Assembly (NCBI GenBank): GCA_944322815.1 | Contig: CALUQB010000008.1 | Location: 1-64,000 of the forward strand | DNA: 64,000 nt | From: an uncultured Bacteroidales bacterium | GTDB lineage: Bacteria > Bacteroidota > Bacteroidia > Bacteroidales > UBA932 | Direction of reading: 5' to 3' | Shown here: one piece after another, positions 33,601-42,470 of the stretch | Layout: each line of letters starts with the position of its first letter | Numbering within the stretch: position 1 is the stretch's first letter | Position numbers and translations under genes: made by a program | The notes under the pieces: generated by a model | Told to the model about the DNA's origin: nothing | Database searches by the model: none | Seen by the model: only the letters and a program-made list of their open reading frames with translations

Positions 33601-36047
33601 TCGAGCCTTATTTCCTGTATCCGTCAGTTCAGAGTTCCTATGTCACAGGCGGCAAACATGGTTATGGAAGCTCGTCAGGGTATCATTATTACGGAAACGG
33701 TGCTGTCCCGTTCCAGCTGGCGGAGGCGGCACCGCGTTTTGCTGCATCTTCTGCGGTGGAGGATGCGGAGTCGGCATTGACGAATTCAGTCATGAAGAAA
33801 GATGTTCTGACCAGGTCTCAGGCAGACGGAGTGTCAGGAGTACAGTCCGTGACTGTCAGGGACGATTTTTCGGAAACGCTGGCTTTTTATCCGTTCCTCC
33901 GTTCCGATGAAGACGGTAAGATATCGTTCGAATTTACGGCAGGGGACAAGCTTTCGACATATTATGTGTCGGTATTCGCCCATGACCGGTCGATGAACAA
34001 CAATGCTCTCCGCAGGAAGATGCAGATAAGCCTGCCGGTGACTGTATCGGTGGCGCAGCCGGCCTATCTGTTTTCCGGAGACAGGTACGACATGCAGGTG
34101 GCTCTTTCTAATGTTTCCGGGGAGGACTCGGAAGGTATGCTGTCTCTATACCTGTACGACGGGACCGACTATGTGGAAGCCATGCCGTTCCTTGTGAAAA
34201 GCCGTCCTGTAAAGGTCAGTGCAGGTTCGGCAGTTTCGGCTGGATTTTCACTGGATATCCCTGCCGGTATCGACACCCTGGGGATGAAAGTCATATATCA
34301 GGCCCATTCCGTGACTTCGGCTGAAACCGGGAAACTCATGCCCGGAGCTTCCGACGGACTTTTCGTGGCCGTACCGGTCCGTGCTCCGGAACAGATTCTG
34401 TATGAATCGCATTCCGCCCTTCTGCTGCATGGCATGTCAAGGGATTCCCTGTACCGGGCACTGCAGTCGGAATTCGTGAATGTTTCAGGATACGGCGCTG
34501 TTTCGGAAGAGATTTCCATCCTTGACATGCTTCGGGAATCCATACCGGGACATGTCGTACCGGAATCTCCGGATGTGATATCGGCGATGAGTGCTTGTCT
34601 GGCTTCATATCTGGCATCTGCACTCGAAGTCAGATCCGGCAGCGGCAGTGATATGTCTGCTGCAGTTTCCGGATCATCCGGAGCGGAGGAGTTGGCCGGA
34701 CAGGTGCTTTCATACCAGAATGCCGGCGGCGGATTCGCATGGCTGAAAGGAGGACAGTCTTCGCCTCTGGTCACGGCCGTCGTGCTTGAGTATATTTCCA
34801 TATTGGAGGATAAAGGTCTTCTGGTAGAGGATTCTCCGCTGACGGTTGCCGCTGAACGGGCTGTGGCTTATCTGGACGCTTCGTACTTCGCCGGAGACAA
34901 GTCGTGGAGCAGCCTGTCGCTTCCGCAGTACCTTTTCATCCGTTCGCTCTACAATGACCTGCCCCTGACTGACGGACCAGACCGCATGACGCTGAAATCT
35001 TTCCGGAAGTCGGTCAGAAACTATCTCCTCGACAGGAAACCCGATGCTCCGGGATATATTCTTTACAAGGCCCGTCGGGCAATGACGTTGTTGAATTTCC
35101 TTTCCGGTTCCGATTCCGGCATGACTTTCCTGAAGTCAGCCAATGTCAGAGCCAATGCCGGCTTCATCTCGTCTCTTGACCGCTATATGGCATCCCTGAA
35201 AGAATATGCGGTGGATCACAGGTCCGGCGGACAATATTTTCCCAATGCTGTCATGCCTTTCAGAGGGCTGCTGGAGAGCGAACTCTATGCGCATTCGGTA
35301 CTTTGCAGACTGATGTCCCGGTATGCGGAATATGCCGGAGATGAGGAGGCTTCCCGAATCGCCGATGGAGTCCGGCTATGGATCATGGTCCAGAAGGAGA
35401 CGCAGGAGTGGGATGATGATCCTGCATATCTTCTGGCTCTGGATGCAGTCATGGACGGTTCTTCCGGACTTCTGGATTCCAGGGTGCTGGTCCTGACACG
35501 GAAGTATATGAAACCGTTCGGTGAGATCAGGGCGGCAGGCAACGATGTTTCTGTCAGATGCCGTTATCTGGTGGAGGATGCTTCTGCTTCCGGGGTTTCT
35601 TCGGGAAGTGCTTCATCTGCAGTGGCAGAGTATCCGAGCTACAGGGAGATGGCAGAAGGGGAGGTGCTCAGGATCGGGGAGAGGATTCTGGCGGTTTATG
35701 AGATATGGAGTGCGGAAAACCGGAGTTATGTGCGTCTTTCCGCTCCGCGACCTGCTTCGCTGAGGCCGGAAAACCAATTGTCAGGCATGTATCGTGTGCC
35801 GGTGAGGTCGCGGACGCGGGCCGGAGTTCCGGCAGCGGCATTTCCGTATTCGTACAGGGAGGTGAAGCAGGATTGTTGCAGATGGTTCCTGGAGGTGCTG
35901 CCTGAAGAGAAGACTGTCCTGACTGAGGTGCTGACTGTCACTCAGGCCGGTGTATTTTCCAGTCCTGTGGCCGAGGTCGAATGCTTGTATGCTCCGCACT
36001 ATCGTGCCAATGACGGTAGTCTGCCGCAGTTTGTGTCTGAAAAATAA
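30609..36047 (+). CDS. Very large MG2/alpha-2-macroglobulin-like surface protein without thioester
   Basis: ~1812-residue secreted protein with a signal peptide (~1-30). The N-terminal 350 residues are helical. MG-like beta-sandwiches follow (FHPGDTLKFKAVLFETYRDS; WYTLSVKSEGQTLASDALSVD; FPGDSVTVKGRIESYAGV). An alpha-2-macroglobulin middle segment starts DDFSETLAFYPFLRSDEDG, and the C-terminal part is helical like a thioester-like domain (GGGFAWLKGGQSSPLVTAVVLEY). The thioester motif CxEQ that defines protease-trapping A2M proteins is absent at the expected site (~residues 1280-1330), replaced by a Ser-rich low-complexity stretch. Members in Bacteroidetes are generally thought to guard against host proteases; this one may act non-covalently. 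Start candidates are 30609, 30615 and 30624. Confidence 0.75.
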   Translation: MIMRKMKMFSKFAGMTAMAVSLLLSVSLSAMTDKHDPEGHVLVREWKKYSDAVSKDLPQSRADILEDIMDKAESRRLTWDFYDAVRKYYGTVRSYDWKKAQTLDEVLKERVLEYGSPVLVWNFAEVWPLYTDRADVTDIAAMKELLQERNCPFYGQDRYIGNGRIPEYIAANIGNDYEYLLWSALMYGYYSEPLSVGEGSAAFDTAADILEKHLGGRYPEAAYLEFLRMMRIPEDSAGRKKSALEAFVAEYQEYAVRFFAQQELLRMESDSLRSSGSAVSDDYSALREKCEAFMKAVKSEKGSESELVKSCTYPSRLVEEMDFSRIKGEIAENTDTLRVILQNLDKAEVKVQAEDSTYVLETVLENAAGSYFLPDTLCIVLPETDDGRYRVTCIGGDRKASFNYDRYTLSMAWQKQKDGYALYLADFKTGRPVKKADVAVYYRDSLVRTIPNMEFDGFTLVDMDFPEENGRYYLQCSCTDDGGLVRKTEKYHIGTYGYAGSRVPEGPSALLYKNMAAFHPGDTLKFKAVLFETYRDSSSGHSVAGYRVLTGKEPVVAELLDPLRNTVVADTLYANDFGSVSGWFRLPVDRMNGWYTLSVKSEGQTLASDALSVDDFVLPTFSVSFDPVGEIYFPGDSVTVKGRIESYAGVSLAAARTTCSVSLWNEKIQENGLEIAEDGTFSVTFKTQGPKNGGEYFHYNIDVTVTEATGESHVFSKGLAVHDFSFGAEVENEAGMSVSVPDDAVMDAEADSADVYEIKALEGDFAVLSFILRNASYEEVPGRDITYTVYREGVLVHSGEAKSGEKVWIDLSSWPSGIFRLKAVVSVDGREKTCVCDLVKTSENDTSLAGNFRHFIKVLPAGDICVQFGASAGPVWAAVQLFGDRNTCLLSDMLYLDGKSGRDGSLRLLEYDFKDGYPDVVQMKITYFRDGSIFRFDHDFKRQASDLMLPLTFSRFTDKSIPGAVCRYEIRTLPGVECAVSVFDMTTETVSMNWWNRFEPYFLYPSVQSSYVTGGKHGYGSSSGYHYYGNGAVPFQLAEAAPRFAASSAVEDAESALTNSVMKKDVLTRSQADGVSGVQSVTVRDDFSETLAFYPFLRSDEDGKISFEFTAGDKLSTYYVSVFAHDRSMNNNALRRKMQISLPVTVSVAQPAYLFSGDRYDMQVALSNVSGEDSEGMLSLYLYDGTDYVEAMPFLVKSRPVKVSAGSAVSAGFSLDIPAGIDTLGMKVIYQAHSVTSAETGKLMPGASDGLFVAVPVRAPEQILYESHSALLLHGMSRDSLYRALQSEFVNVSGYGAVSEEISILDMLRESIPGHVVPESPDVISAMSACLASYLASALEVRSGSGSDMSAAVSGSSGAEELAGQVLSYQNAGGGFAWLKGGQSSPLVTAVVLEYISILEDKGLLVEDSPLTVAAERAVAYLDASYFAGDKSWSSLSLPQYLFIRSLYNDLPLTDGPDRMTLKSFRKSVRNYLLDRKPDAPGYILYKARRAMTLLNFLSGSDSGMTFLKSANVRANAGFISSLDRYMASLKEYAVDHRSGGQYFPNAVMPFRGLLESELYAHSVLCRLMSRYAEYAGDEEASRIADGVRLWIMVQKETQEWDDDPAYLLALDAVMDGSSGLLDSRVLVLTRKYMKPFGEIRAAGNDVSVRCRYLVEDASASGVSSGSASSAVAEYPSYREMAEGEVLRIGERILAVYEIWSAENRSYVRLSAPRPASLRPENQLSGMYRVPVRSRTRAGVPAAAFPYSYREVKQDCCRWFLEVLPEEKTVLTEVLTVTQAGVFSSPVAEVECLYAPHYRANDGSLPQFVSEK

Positions 36048-36065
36048 TCTGCCGTCTACACATAA

Positions 36066-36170
36066 ATTACCGGACTAACAACGCTACAGGGCGAAAATGC
36101 GGTTAGTCCAAACAAGAATTACCGGACTAACGACGTTATAGGCGAATATCGTAGTTAGTCCGGTATTTTC
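36066..36170. terminator. Tandem duplicated hairpins after the macroglobulin-like gene
   Basis: Two related units of about 52 and 57 bases run in tandem. Unit 1 has GGACTAAC (36072-36079) pairing with GTTAGTCC (36102-36109). Unit 2 has ACCGGACTAAC (36121-36131) pairing with GTTAGTCCGGT (36154-36164), followed by ATTTTC. The second is a good terminator, and its arms are perfect. The first lacks a T-tract. Confidence 0.65.
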
Positions 36171-36203
36171 AAGTGTGACTGTGCTGTTGGTCCAGCCGTT
36201 TTG

Positions 36204-37154
36204 TCATTTCAGAGATGCGAGGCAATTCGTGACATTGGTGAAAATCCGGTCCCTGACATTCTGGGAATCCTCTGCCTTCACGAACTTTTCACCGGTGATA
36301 TGTTCGTACAGTTCGATATACCTGTCAGTGATGCTGCTGACTATTTCAGGAGTCATTTCAGGTACAGTCTGACCCTCTTTCCCCTGGAAACCGTTGGCCA
36401 TCAGCCATTCGCGTACGAATTCCTTCGAAAGCTGCTTCTGCTTCTCACCTTTGGCCAGCCTCTCCTCGTATCCGTCGGCATAGAAGTAACGTGAAGAATC
36501 AGGAGTGTGGATCTCATCCATCAGGTAGATGATCCCGTTTTTCTTTCCGAACTCGTATTTGGTATCCACCAGGATGAGTCCCATTTTCGCTGCTATCTCC
36601 GTGCCTCTCTGGAAAATGGCTCTGGTATATTTTTCCAGCTGCTCGTAGTCTTCGCGGCTTACCAGTCCTGATGCGATGATATCCTCCTTCGAGATGTCCT
36701 CGTCATGCCCTTCCGCAGCCTTGGTGGTCGGTGTGATGATAGGCTCAGGGAATTTCTGGTTTTCGACCATGCCTTCAGGCAGAGTGATTCCGCACAGAGT
36801 CCTCTTGCCGGCCTTGTACTCTCTCCAGGCATGTCCTGAAAGATAACCCCTGATGACCATCTCCACCTTGAAAGGCTCGCACTTGTGGCCTATGGTCACC
36901 ATAGGATCCGCCTCGGCGATCTTCCAGTTCGGGAGGATGTCGGTAGTCGCATCCAGGAATTTTGAAGCTATCTGGTTCAGCACCTGCCCCTTGTATGGGA
37001 TCCCTTTCGGCAGTACCACATCGAATGCTGAAATTCTGTCAGTGACAATCATCACCAGATACTCGTTGTCGATGTCATATACATCGCGTACTTTCCCGAC
37101 ATATTTGCTTGTCTGTCCCGGGAAATTGAAATCGGTTTTGGTAATAGCTTCCAT
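36204..37154 (-). CDS. purC: SAICAR synthetase
   Basis: 316-residue purine biosynthesis enzyme that joins CAIR and aspartate. Motifs are present in order: GKVRDVYD near the N-terminus, [41 protein letters not shown]-like segments, [25 protein letters not shown] and [14 protein letters not shown]. The longest reading frame starts 49 residues earlier, at 37301, but ATG 37154 ([10 protein letters not shown]) matches the family start. A minus-strand TACCTTTG at 37187-37194 supports it as a -7 element. Length is normal for the long bacterial form. Confidence 0.93.
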   Translation of the reverse strand: MEAITKTDFNFPGQTSKYVGKVRDVYDIDNEYLVMIVTDRISAFDVVLPKGIPYKGQVLNQIASKFLDATTDILPNWKIAEADPMVTIGHKCEPFKVEMVIRGYLSGHAWREYKAGKRTLCGITLPEGMVENQKFPEPIITPTTKAAEGHDEDISKEDIIASGLVSREDYEQLEKYTRAIFQRGTEIAAKMGLILVDTKYEFGKKNGIIYLMDEIHTPDSSRYFYADGYEERLAKGEKQKQLSKEFVREWLMANGFQGKEGQTVPEMTPEIVSSITDRYIELYEHITGEKFVKAEDSQNVRDRIFTNVTNCLASLK

Positions 37155-37357
37155 TATGTTTTGTGATTTGATCCAGTTTTGACATGCAAAGGTATGAAAA
37201 CTCTCGGAAATTGATACCTGTTTTGGAATATTCCTCTCCTCCCGTGCAAGATTTCGGCTCCGGAAGGATTTAATCTGATGAAATGGCAGTTTTACCGACA
37301 CTTACGGGATGTGGCATACACTTTGACAATATGCCCGCGACATAAAAATCTGAAATT

Positions 37358-37954
37358 ATGAAAAAGATCATGTTTATACTGATGTTGATATCAGTCTGGG
37401 TATCAGGGTCAGCCCAGAATAAAGAGACCCTGCAGGAGAGGATCGACCGCTGGAAGAGCGATATGGCCGAATTCAACGAAGGCCGCAGGGGAGTCGAACA
37501 GAAGCAGGCCGTACTGGATACATTGGCATGGCTGCAAGCCGACCAGGCTCTGAGAGATTCTTCGTTTGTGGTCGAAGCCGATGCAGTGACATTCAAGTAC
37601 GGGACCAGAGTCCAGGTGAATTCCACGACCAATTTCATTTCCATGGAAGGGGACAGGGCTGTGATCCAGATTTCTCCGAGCTATGTGTACGGAGGGCCTA
37701 ACGGTGTCGGAGGCATCACGGTCGACGGGGTCGTCTCGAATGTCAGCCTTACTTCCGACAAGAAAGGGCGTATCCATTATTCCATGTATGTGACGGGCAG
37801 GGCAGTGAGCGCTACCGTGTCCATCAGCATGACTCCTGGCTCGAACAGGGCTGTCGTGGTGGTCTCTCCTACTTTCAACTCGAATGACGTACGTCTGGAA
37901 GGCTATCTGGTCCCGGCCGGGCATTCCCGCGTATTTGAAGGTACAACTCTCTGA
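37358..37954 (+). CDS. DUF4251 periplasmic protein
   Basis: 198-residue protein with a signal peptide (~1-20, VWVSGSAQN). The body (QINSTTNFISM-like and SYVYGGPNGVGGITVDG, TPGSNRAVVVVSPTF) matches DUF4251, a Bacteroidetes-specific beta-rich family of unknown role. It is the first of three small envelope genes spaced 11 and 18 bases apart (37358-39249), so they are likely an operon. Confidence 0.85.
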   Translation: MKKIMFILMLISVWVSGSAQNKETLQERIDRWKSDMAEFNEGRRGVEQKQAVLDTLAWLQADQALRDSSFVVEADAVTFKYGTRVQVNSTTNFISMEGDRAVIQISPSYVYGGPNGVGGITVDGVVSNVSLTSDKKGRIHYSMYVTGRAVSATVSISMTPGSNRAVVVVSPTFNSNDVRLEGYLVPAGHSRVFEGTTL

Positions 37955-37965
37955 AACAAAAGGAT

Positions 37966-38628
37966 ATGAAAAAGTTTATATTGATGTTTTTTGCATTGGC
38001 AGGTACAGCAGCTGTATCCTGCCAGAAATTACCGGCGGTAGTGGATGCCGACGGGGAGTTCCTGGTTTCCACTTCGTATGATCAGGAGACGGATTTCAGC
38101 AAATATTCGACTTTTACGGTGGCTGACAGCGTACTGGTGCTGGATTCTTATTTCCGCTGCGATACTGTGAAAAATTCTTTCACGGACAAGCTGGTGGAGA
38201 AGTTCCGCCAGAAGATGGAAAGCCGCGGCTACACTTACGTGCCTGCGGATGAAGTCCGGGACGGGAATTCCGCAGCTGATCTGGCCCTCCAGATGACATA
38301 TGTAGGTGATACGGATTATTACGTGGATTATGTGGATCCGTACTGGTGGCTGGACTATCCTGGCTACTGGTCTTCATACTACTGGGGCAGCTGGGGCGGC
38401 GGCTGGTACTATCCGTATCCTGTGGTCTATCAGTTCTCCACGCACTCGCTTATGGTGGATATGGCGGATCTGACCTCTTCTGAGGGAGAGGATGCCAGGC
38501 TGCCGGTAGTATGGAGCTGTATGATAAACGGGGAAGCCGGCTACGCCAATGTCGACTACCGCAGATTCATGATAGCCATCGACCAGGCGTTCACCCAGTC
38601 GGAATATATCGGGAAGGACGCGAACTGA
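37966..38628 (+). CDS. DUF4136 lipoprotein
   Basis: 220-residue lipoprotein with the lipobox-type segment AAVSCQ (acylated Cys about residue 19). The DUF4136 core begins TDFSKYSTFTVAD and includes LVEKFRQKMESRGYTYV, with an unusual Tyr/Trp-rich run near residues 110-150 (VDPYWWLDYPGYWSSYYWG). That run resembles adhesive or sugar-facing surfaces, though its job is unknown. The gene sits between the DUF4251 gene and an outer-membrane barrel gene. Confidence 0.83.
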   Translation: MKKFILMFFALAGTAAVSCQKLPAVVDADGEFLVSTSYDQETDFSKYSTFTVADSVLVLDSYFRCDTVKNSFTDKLVEKFRQKMESRGYTYVPADEVRDGNSAADLALQMTYVGDTDYYVDYVDPYWWLDYPGYWSSYYWGSWGGGWYYPYPVVYQFSTHSLMVDMADLTSSEGEDARLPVVWSCMINGEAGYANVDYRRFMIAIDQAFTQSEYIGKDAN

Positions 38629-38646
38629 TTCATGGGAGGATAAAAG

Positions 38647-39249
38647 ATGAAAAAGTTTGTAATAATGACGGTAGCCGTGATTCTCACGGCAATATGTGCT
38701 GATGCACAGGTAGGAAGAAGGTTTTATGTGGATGCAGGATGGCAGTTCAACGGTACTGTGTCAAACAGTTTCTCCGACAATGCCAGCGGTTGGGGCGGCT
38801 ATGTCGAAGGAGGGTATTATGTCCTTCCGCGCGTGGCTGTCGGGGCCTTTGCCAGTTTCAATACGAACAACGAGTATTTCCCGAAACAGACCTATGATAC
38901 GGGAGACGGTACGTCAGTGACGACCGATATGTACCATTCTCTGTATCAGGTTCCGTTCGGAGCCACGCTCCGCTACAGATTCGCCTGGAAAAAGGTGCAG
39001 CCGTATGTGGAAGCCAAGCTCGGGGCAAATTATGCGAGGGAATATGAACTGTACTCCACTTTCGGAGCCAGGGACTCTCAGTGGGGCTTCTATGTCTCTC
39101 CTGAGGCGGGTGTGGTCTTCCATCCTTTCAACAAGAGCAATCTCGGTCTGCAGTTGTCTGCATACTACAGCTATGCTACGAACAGAAGCAAGGCTTTCGG
39201 AATCGACGGATTGAACAACCTCGGTTTCAAAGTGGGCCTTTCATTCTGA
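38647..39249 (+). CDS. Small outer-membrane beta-barrel protein
   Basis: 200-residue protein with a signal peptide (~1-21, ICADAQ). Alternating hydrophobic strands (RRFYVDAGWQFNGTV, GGYVEGGYYVLPRVAVGAFASF, SLYQVPFGATLRYRF, VQPYVEAKLGANY, and a final LGFKVGLSF ending in Phe) match the OmpA/OmpX-like eight-strand barrel family PF13505. It is the last gene of the DUF4251-DUF4136 operon and is followed by a hairpin. Confidence 0.82.
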   Translation: MKKFVIMTVAVILTAICADAQVGRRFYVDAGWQFNGTVSNSFSDNASGWGGYVEGGYYVLPRVAVGAFASFNTNNEYFPKQTYDTGDGTSVTTDMYHSLYQVPFGATLRYRFAWKKVQPYVEAKLGANYAREYELYSTFGARDSQWGFYVSPEAGVVFHPFNKSNLGLQLSAYYSYATNRSKAFGIDGLNNLGFKVGLSF

Positions 39250-39343
39250 TCTCGTCCCGGTCTCATGCCTTGTCCGGGACGGATGGGATGAAGATAAAAA
39301 TGAGATTTTGTCTTCCCCATCAGAAAAAAAACCTTATATTTGA

Positions 39344-39378
39344 GGATGTGTCAGGATTCTGGCACATCCTTGTTTTTT
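39344..39378 (+). terminator. Terminator after the envelope gene trio
   Basis: GGATGTG (39344-39350) pairs with CACATCC (39363-39369) and is followed by TTGTTTTTTT (39370-39379). It ends 27 bases before the manC start, so it can act as an operon terminator. A TATATTTG at 39335-39342 overlaps its start but has no -33 TTG at the right distance. Confidence 0.75.
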
Positions 39379-39405
39379 TACTGATCCGTCGAAACGGCGT
39401 TTTTT

Positions 39406-40458
39406 ATGGACAAGAATACACATGTCGTCATAATGGCCGGAGGTGTCGGCAGCAGACTCTGGCCGGCCAGCACACCTCAGACTCCGAAACAGTTCATAGA
39501 TGTGCTGGGAGTGGGCAAGTCTCTGATACAGCTTACTGTGGACAGATTCAGGCCTGTCTGCCCTATGTCCCATTTCTGGGTGGTGACTTCCTCCAGGTAT
39601 GTGGATATGGTGAGAGCACAGCTTCCGGACATTCCTTCTGAAAATATTCTCGCAGAGCCTGAGGCCAGGAACACTGCGCCATGTATAGCTTATTCATGCT
39701 GGAAGATAGCGGCAAGGTTCCCGGATGCGAACATTGTGGTGACTCCGGCAGATGCTCTGGTACTGGAAAAGGAGGTTTTCGTGAATGTCGTTTCGACAGC
39801 CCTTTCCTTTTCCGCTTCGAATCCTGCAGTGGTTACAGTCGGGATTGTTCCTACCAGACCTGAGACCGGCTACGGATATATCTGTGCAGGGAAAGCTGAA
39901 TATGGGAAGGTGACCAAAGTGCAGGCTTTCAAGGAGAAGCCCGATGCCGTCACCGCTGAAAAATATTTGTCGGAAGGAAATTATTTCTGGAATGCCGGTA
40001 TTTTCGTATGGAATGTAAGGACCATAGTTTCGCAGTTCCGGCAGTTTTCTCCAGGCATAGCCGGGGTGATGGACAGGCTGGCTCCTCATCTGTATACGGA
40101 CACCGAGACTACGGCGCTGAAGGAACTTTTCCCTCAGTGCGAGAAGATATCCATTGACTATGCCGTGATGGAGAAATCTCCCGACATCTTCGTGATAGCG
40201 GCGGATCTCGGATGGAGCGATCTGGGAAGCTGGGGTTCCGTAAAGTCGCATATAGCAAGGGATGATGACGGAAATGCCGTAGTCGGGGATGATGTGAGGC
40301 TTTTCCACTGCAGGGAATGCGTGGTCCATCTGCCTTCGGTGAAATCTGCTATACTTGAAGGACTTGACGGGTATATCGTGGCGGAGAAAAACGGTGCGCT
40401 TCTGGTATGCCGTCTTTCCGATGAACAGCATATAAGGGAATATTCTTCCGGGAAATGA
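39406..40458 (+). CDS. manC: Mannose-1-phosphate guanylyltransferase
   Basis: 350-residue nucleotidyltransferase making GDP-mannose, the donor for mannose and fucose units in surface glycans. It has the nucleotide-binding signature MAGGVGSRLWPASTPQTPKQF at the N-terminus, AEPEARNTAPCIAY, VTPADALV, FVEKPD-type FKEKPDAVTAEKYL, NAGIFVWN and YAVMEKSPDIFVI. It lacks the C-terminal cupin isomerase domain, as is usual for the short Bacteroidetes form. It is followed 4 bases later by the LpxH-like gene, implying coupled expression with a glycolipid gene set. Confidence 0.92.
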   Translation: MDKNTHVVIMAGGVGSRLWPASTPQTPKQFIDVLGVGKSLIQLTVDRFRPVCPMSHFWVVTSSRYVDMVRAQLPDIPSENILAEPEARNTAPCIAYSCWKIAARFPDANIVVTPADALVLEKEVFVNVVSTALSFSASNPAVVTVGIVPTRPETGYGYICAGKAEYGKVTKVQAFKEKPDAVTAEKYLSEGNYFWNAGIFVWNVRTIVSQFRQFSPGIAGVMDRLAPHLYTDTETTALKELFPQCEKISIDYAVMEKSPDIFVIAADLGWSDLGSWGSVKSHIARDDDGNAVVGDDVRLFHCRECVVHLPSVKSAILEGLDGYIVAEKNGALLVCRLSDEQHIREYSSGK

Positions 40459-40462
40459 GGCT

Positions 40463-41227
40463 ATGGAACAGAACGAAAGAATACACTACCGGACAGTGAT
40501 CATATCCGATGTCCACATAGGTTCAGCCCATTCCAAGGTGAAAGAGGCGGCTGATTTCCTGAGCAGGGTAGACTGTGACAGGCTGATATTGAACGGAGAC
40601 ATCATAGACGGATGGCAGCTGCAGAAAAAGTCGTCCGGAAAGAAATGGAATCCTGAATATACCAGATTCACGAAGGTGATCATGAAGATGATGGAAGTCC
40701 ATGATACGGAAGTGATTTATCTGCGGGGAAACCATGACGACTTTCTGGAGAATCTGGTACCTCTCAGGCTTGGGAACATCAGCGTCTTGCAGGATTATAT
40801 ACTGGAATCGGGGCAGCACCGTTTCTTCGTGACCCATGGTGATGTTTTCGACAGTGTGACATCGAAGATGGAGTGGCTGGCCAAGCTCGGCGATGTGAGC
40901 TATACTGCGCTGCTTCGTTTCAACAGCATATACAACAAATTCCGCAGCCGTCAGGGCAAGCCGTATTTTTCCCTGTCCCAGGCTTTGAAACACAAGGTGA
41001 AGCAGGCTGTCTCGTTCATTTCGGGATTCGAGCGCATGCTTACGGATCTGGCAAGGTCGAAGCGGTGTGACGGTGTCATCTGCGGCCATATACATTATCC
41101 TGAAGACAGGATGATAGACGGGATCTGGTATCTGAATTCGGGAGACTGGGTCGAGTCCATGTCGGCATTGCTCGAAGACGAGCAAGGAAACTGGAGAATA
41201 ATGAGATACAGGGAAGAATATCTTTGA
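40463..41227 (+). CDS. UDP-2,3-diacylglucosamine diphosphatase-like phosphoesterase
   Basis: 254-residue calcineurin-like phosphoesterase with motifs ISDVHIG, LNGDIIDGW, RGNHDD, THGDVFD and GHIHYPEDR, in the order and spacing of the LpxH/LpxG-like group (PF00149). It could hydrolyse UDP-diacylglucosamine during lipid A synthesis or another nucleotide-linked lipid. The gene starts 4 bases after manC and is followed 37 bases later by a glycosyltransferase gene. That pairing is frequent in Bacteroidetes and suggests a shared envelope-lipid pathway. Confidence 0.85.
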   Translation: MEQNERIHYRTVIISDVHIGSAHSKVKEAADFLSRVDCDRLILNGDIIDGWQLQKKSSGKKWNPEYTRFTKVIMKMMEVHDTEVIYLRGNHDDFLENLVPLRLGNISVLQDYILESGQHRFFVTHGDVFDSVTSKMEWLAKLGDVSYTALLRFNSIYNKFRSRQGKPYFSLSQALKHKVKQAVSFISGFERMLTDLARSKRCDGVICGHIHYPEDRMIDGIWYLNSGDWVESMSALLEDEQGNWRIMRYREEYL

Positions 41228-41264
41228 TTTCATTGGCCGGAAGGCCGGTAAAAATATTTTCAGT

Positions 41265-42347
41265 ATGGGAAAAGGTCTGAAATATCTGTTCATAGTACAG
41301 GGTGAGGGAAGGGGGCATCTGACCCAGGCCATGGCTCTGGAAAAGCTTCTGACGGAGAACGGACATCAGGTCGTGGGGATTCTGGTAGGGAAGAGCCAGG
41401 CCCGGCAGTTGCCGGAGTTTTTCGTCAGGGGCGTGTCGGCTCCTGTACGGCAGTTCGACAGCGTGAATTTCCAGCCGTCATCTGAAAACAGGACTGTCAA
41501 CATGCTCAGGAGCGTGCTGTACAATATAGAAAAGTTTCCTCAGTACCTGAAAAGCATCCTGTTCCTGAAAGATGCTATCCGTGATTCGGAGGCTGATGTC
41601 GTAGTGAATTTTTATGAGCTGCTGACCGGCATTACTTATTTCAATTTCAAGATAGATATTCCGAATATCAGTATCGGCCATCAGTATCTGTTCCATCATT
41701 CCGATTTTCATCTTGGCGATTCCGGTATCATCGGTACGGAGGGACTGCAGATTTTTACCAAAATCACTGCGATAGGGGCGCACAAGAGGCTTGCGCTGTC
41801 TTTCCGCAGCATGGATGACGATGAGCAGAAACGCATCCGGGTGGTCCCTCCGATCCTCCGGGAGTCAGTGCTGGAGACGGAGCCGTCGAAGGGAAACTAT
41901 ATTCATGGATATATGCTGAATTCCGGTTTCTCGGAGGATGTGATGAAGTGGCATGCCGCGCATCCGGAGGTAGAGCTGCGCTTCTTCTGGGACCGCTGGT
42001 CCGAGACTCCGGTGAAAAGGATAGACGATACTCTGAGTTTCTATCTTCTGGACGATGTGGAGTTCCTGAAGCAGATGGCCGGATGCATGGCATTTGCGAG
42101 TACGGCCGGTTTCGAGTCTGTATGCGAGGCGATGTATTTCGGCAAGCCGATACTCATGGTGCCGTCTCATATAGAGCAGAGGTGCAATGCGTTTGATGCT
42201 GTCAGAAGCGGTGTGGGGATAAGTTCCGATTTCTTTGATTTGTCCGCATTGCTGGAGTTCGCCGGAAGATTTACTCCCGATCCTGCGTTCCCTGACTGGG
42301 CACGTTCCGCCAGACGACGGATACTTCAGGAGCTGATCGAACTTTAG
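41265..42347 (+). CDS. GT-B glycosyltransferase, MurG/GT28-like
   Basis: 360-residue protein. The N-terminal Rossmann part starts FIVQGEGRGHLTQAMALEKLL (glycine loop GRGH as in MurG-like enzymes) and the C-terminal donor domain contains ASTAGFESVCEAMYFGKPILMVPS followed by HIEQRCNAFD, matching the nucleotide-sugar binding region of GT-B transferases. The acceptor is unknown; the neighbouring LpxH-like and ManC genes suggest a glycolipid. The tRNA genes follow it after 123 bases. Confidence 0.8.
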   Translation: MGKGLKYLFIVQGEGRGHLTQAMALEKLLTENGHQVVGILVGKSQARQLPEFFVRGVSAPVRQFDSVNFQPSSENRTVNMLRSVLYNIEKFPQYLKSILFLKDAIRDSEADVVVNFYELLTGITYFNFKIDIPNISIGHQYLFHHSDFHLGDSGIIGTEGLQIFTKITAIGAHKRLALSFRSMDDDEQKRIRVVPPILRESVLETEPSKGNYIHGYMLNSGFSEDVMKWHAAHPEVELRFFWDRWSETPVKRIDDTLSFYLLDDVEFLKQMAGCMAFASTAGFESVCEAMYFGKPILMVPSHIEQRCNAFDAVRSGVGISSDFFDLSALLEFAGRFTPDPAFPDWARSARRRILQELIEL

Positions 42348-42392
42348 TATTTGTCTTCAAGTGAAAATTTATCGAATTTTCTATAGAAAAAT

Positions 42393-42423
42393 TTGGAGAA
42401 TTCGAATTTAAGACATACCTTTG
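42393..42423 (+). promoter_or_regulatory. Promoter of the tRNA-Lys pair
   Basis: TTG (42393-42395), 20 bases, TACCTTTG (42416-42423): a consensus Bacteroidetes promoter ending 47 bases before the first tRNA. No terminator separates the two tRNAs, so both are likely transcribed from here. Confidence 0.8.
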
Positions 42424-42470
42424 CAATCCCAATTCAGAAACAGCGCGTTTCTGATCCGGGAAAATGGGAA

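Noticed and set aside
39335-39342. TATATTTG as a promoter for manC
   Set aside because: The nearest TTG gives a spacing of 24 bases, and the box overlaps the terminator stem.
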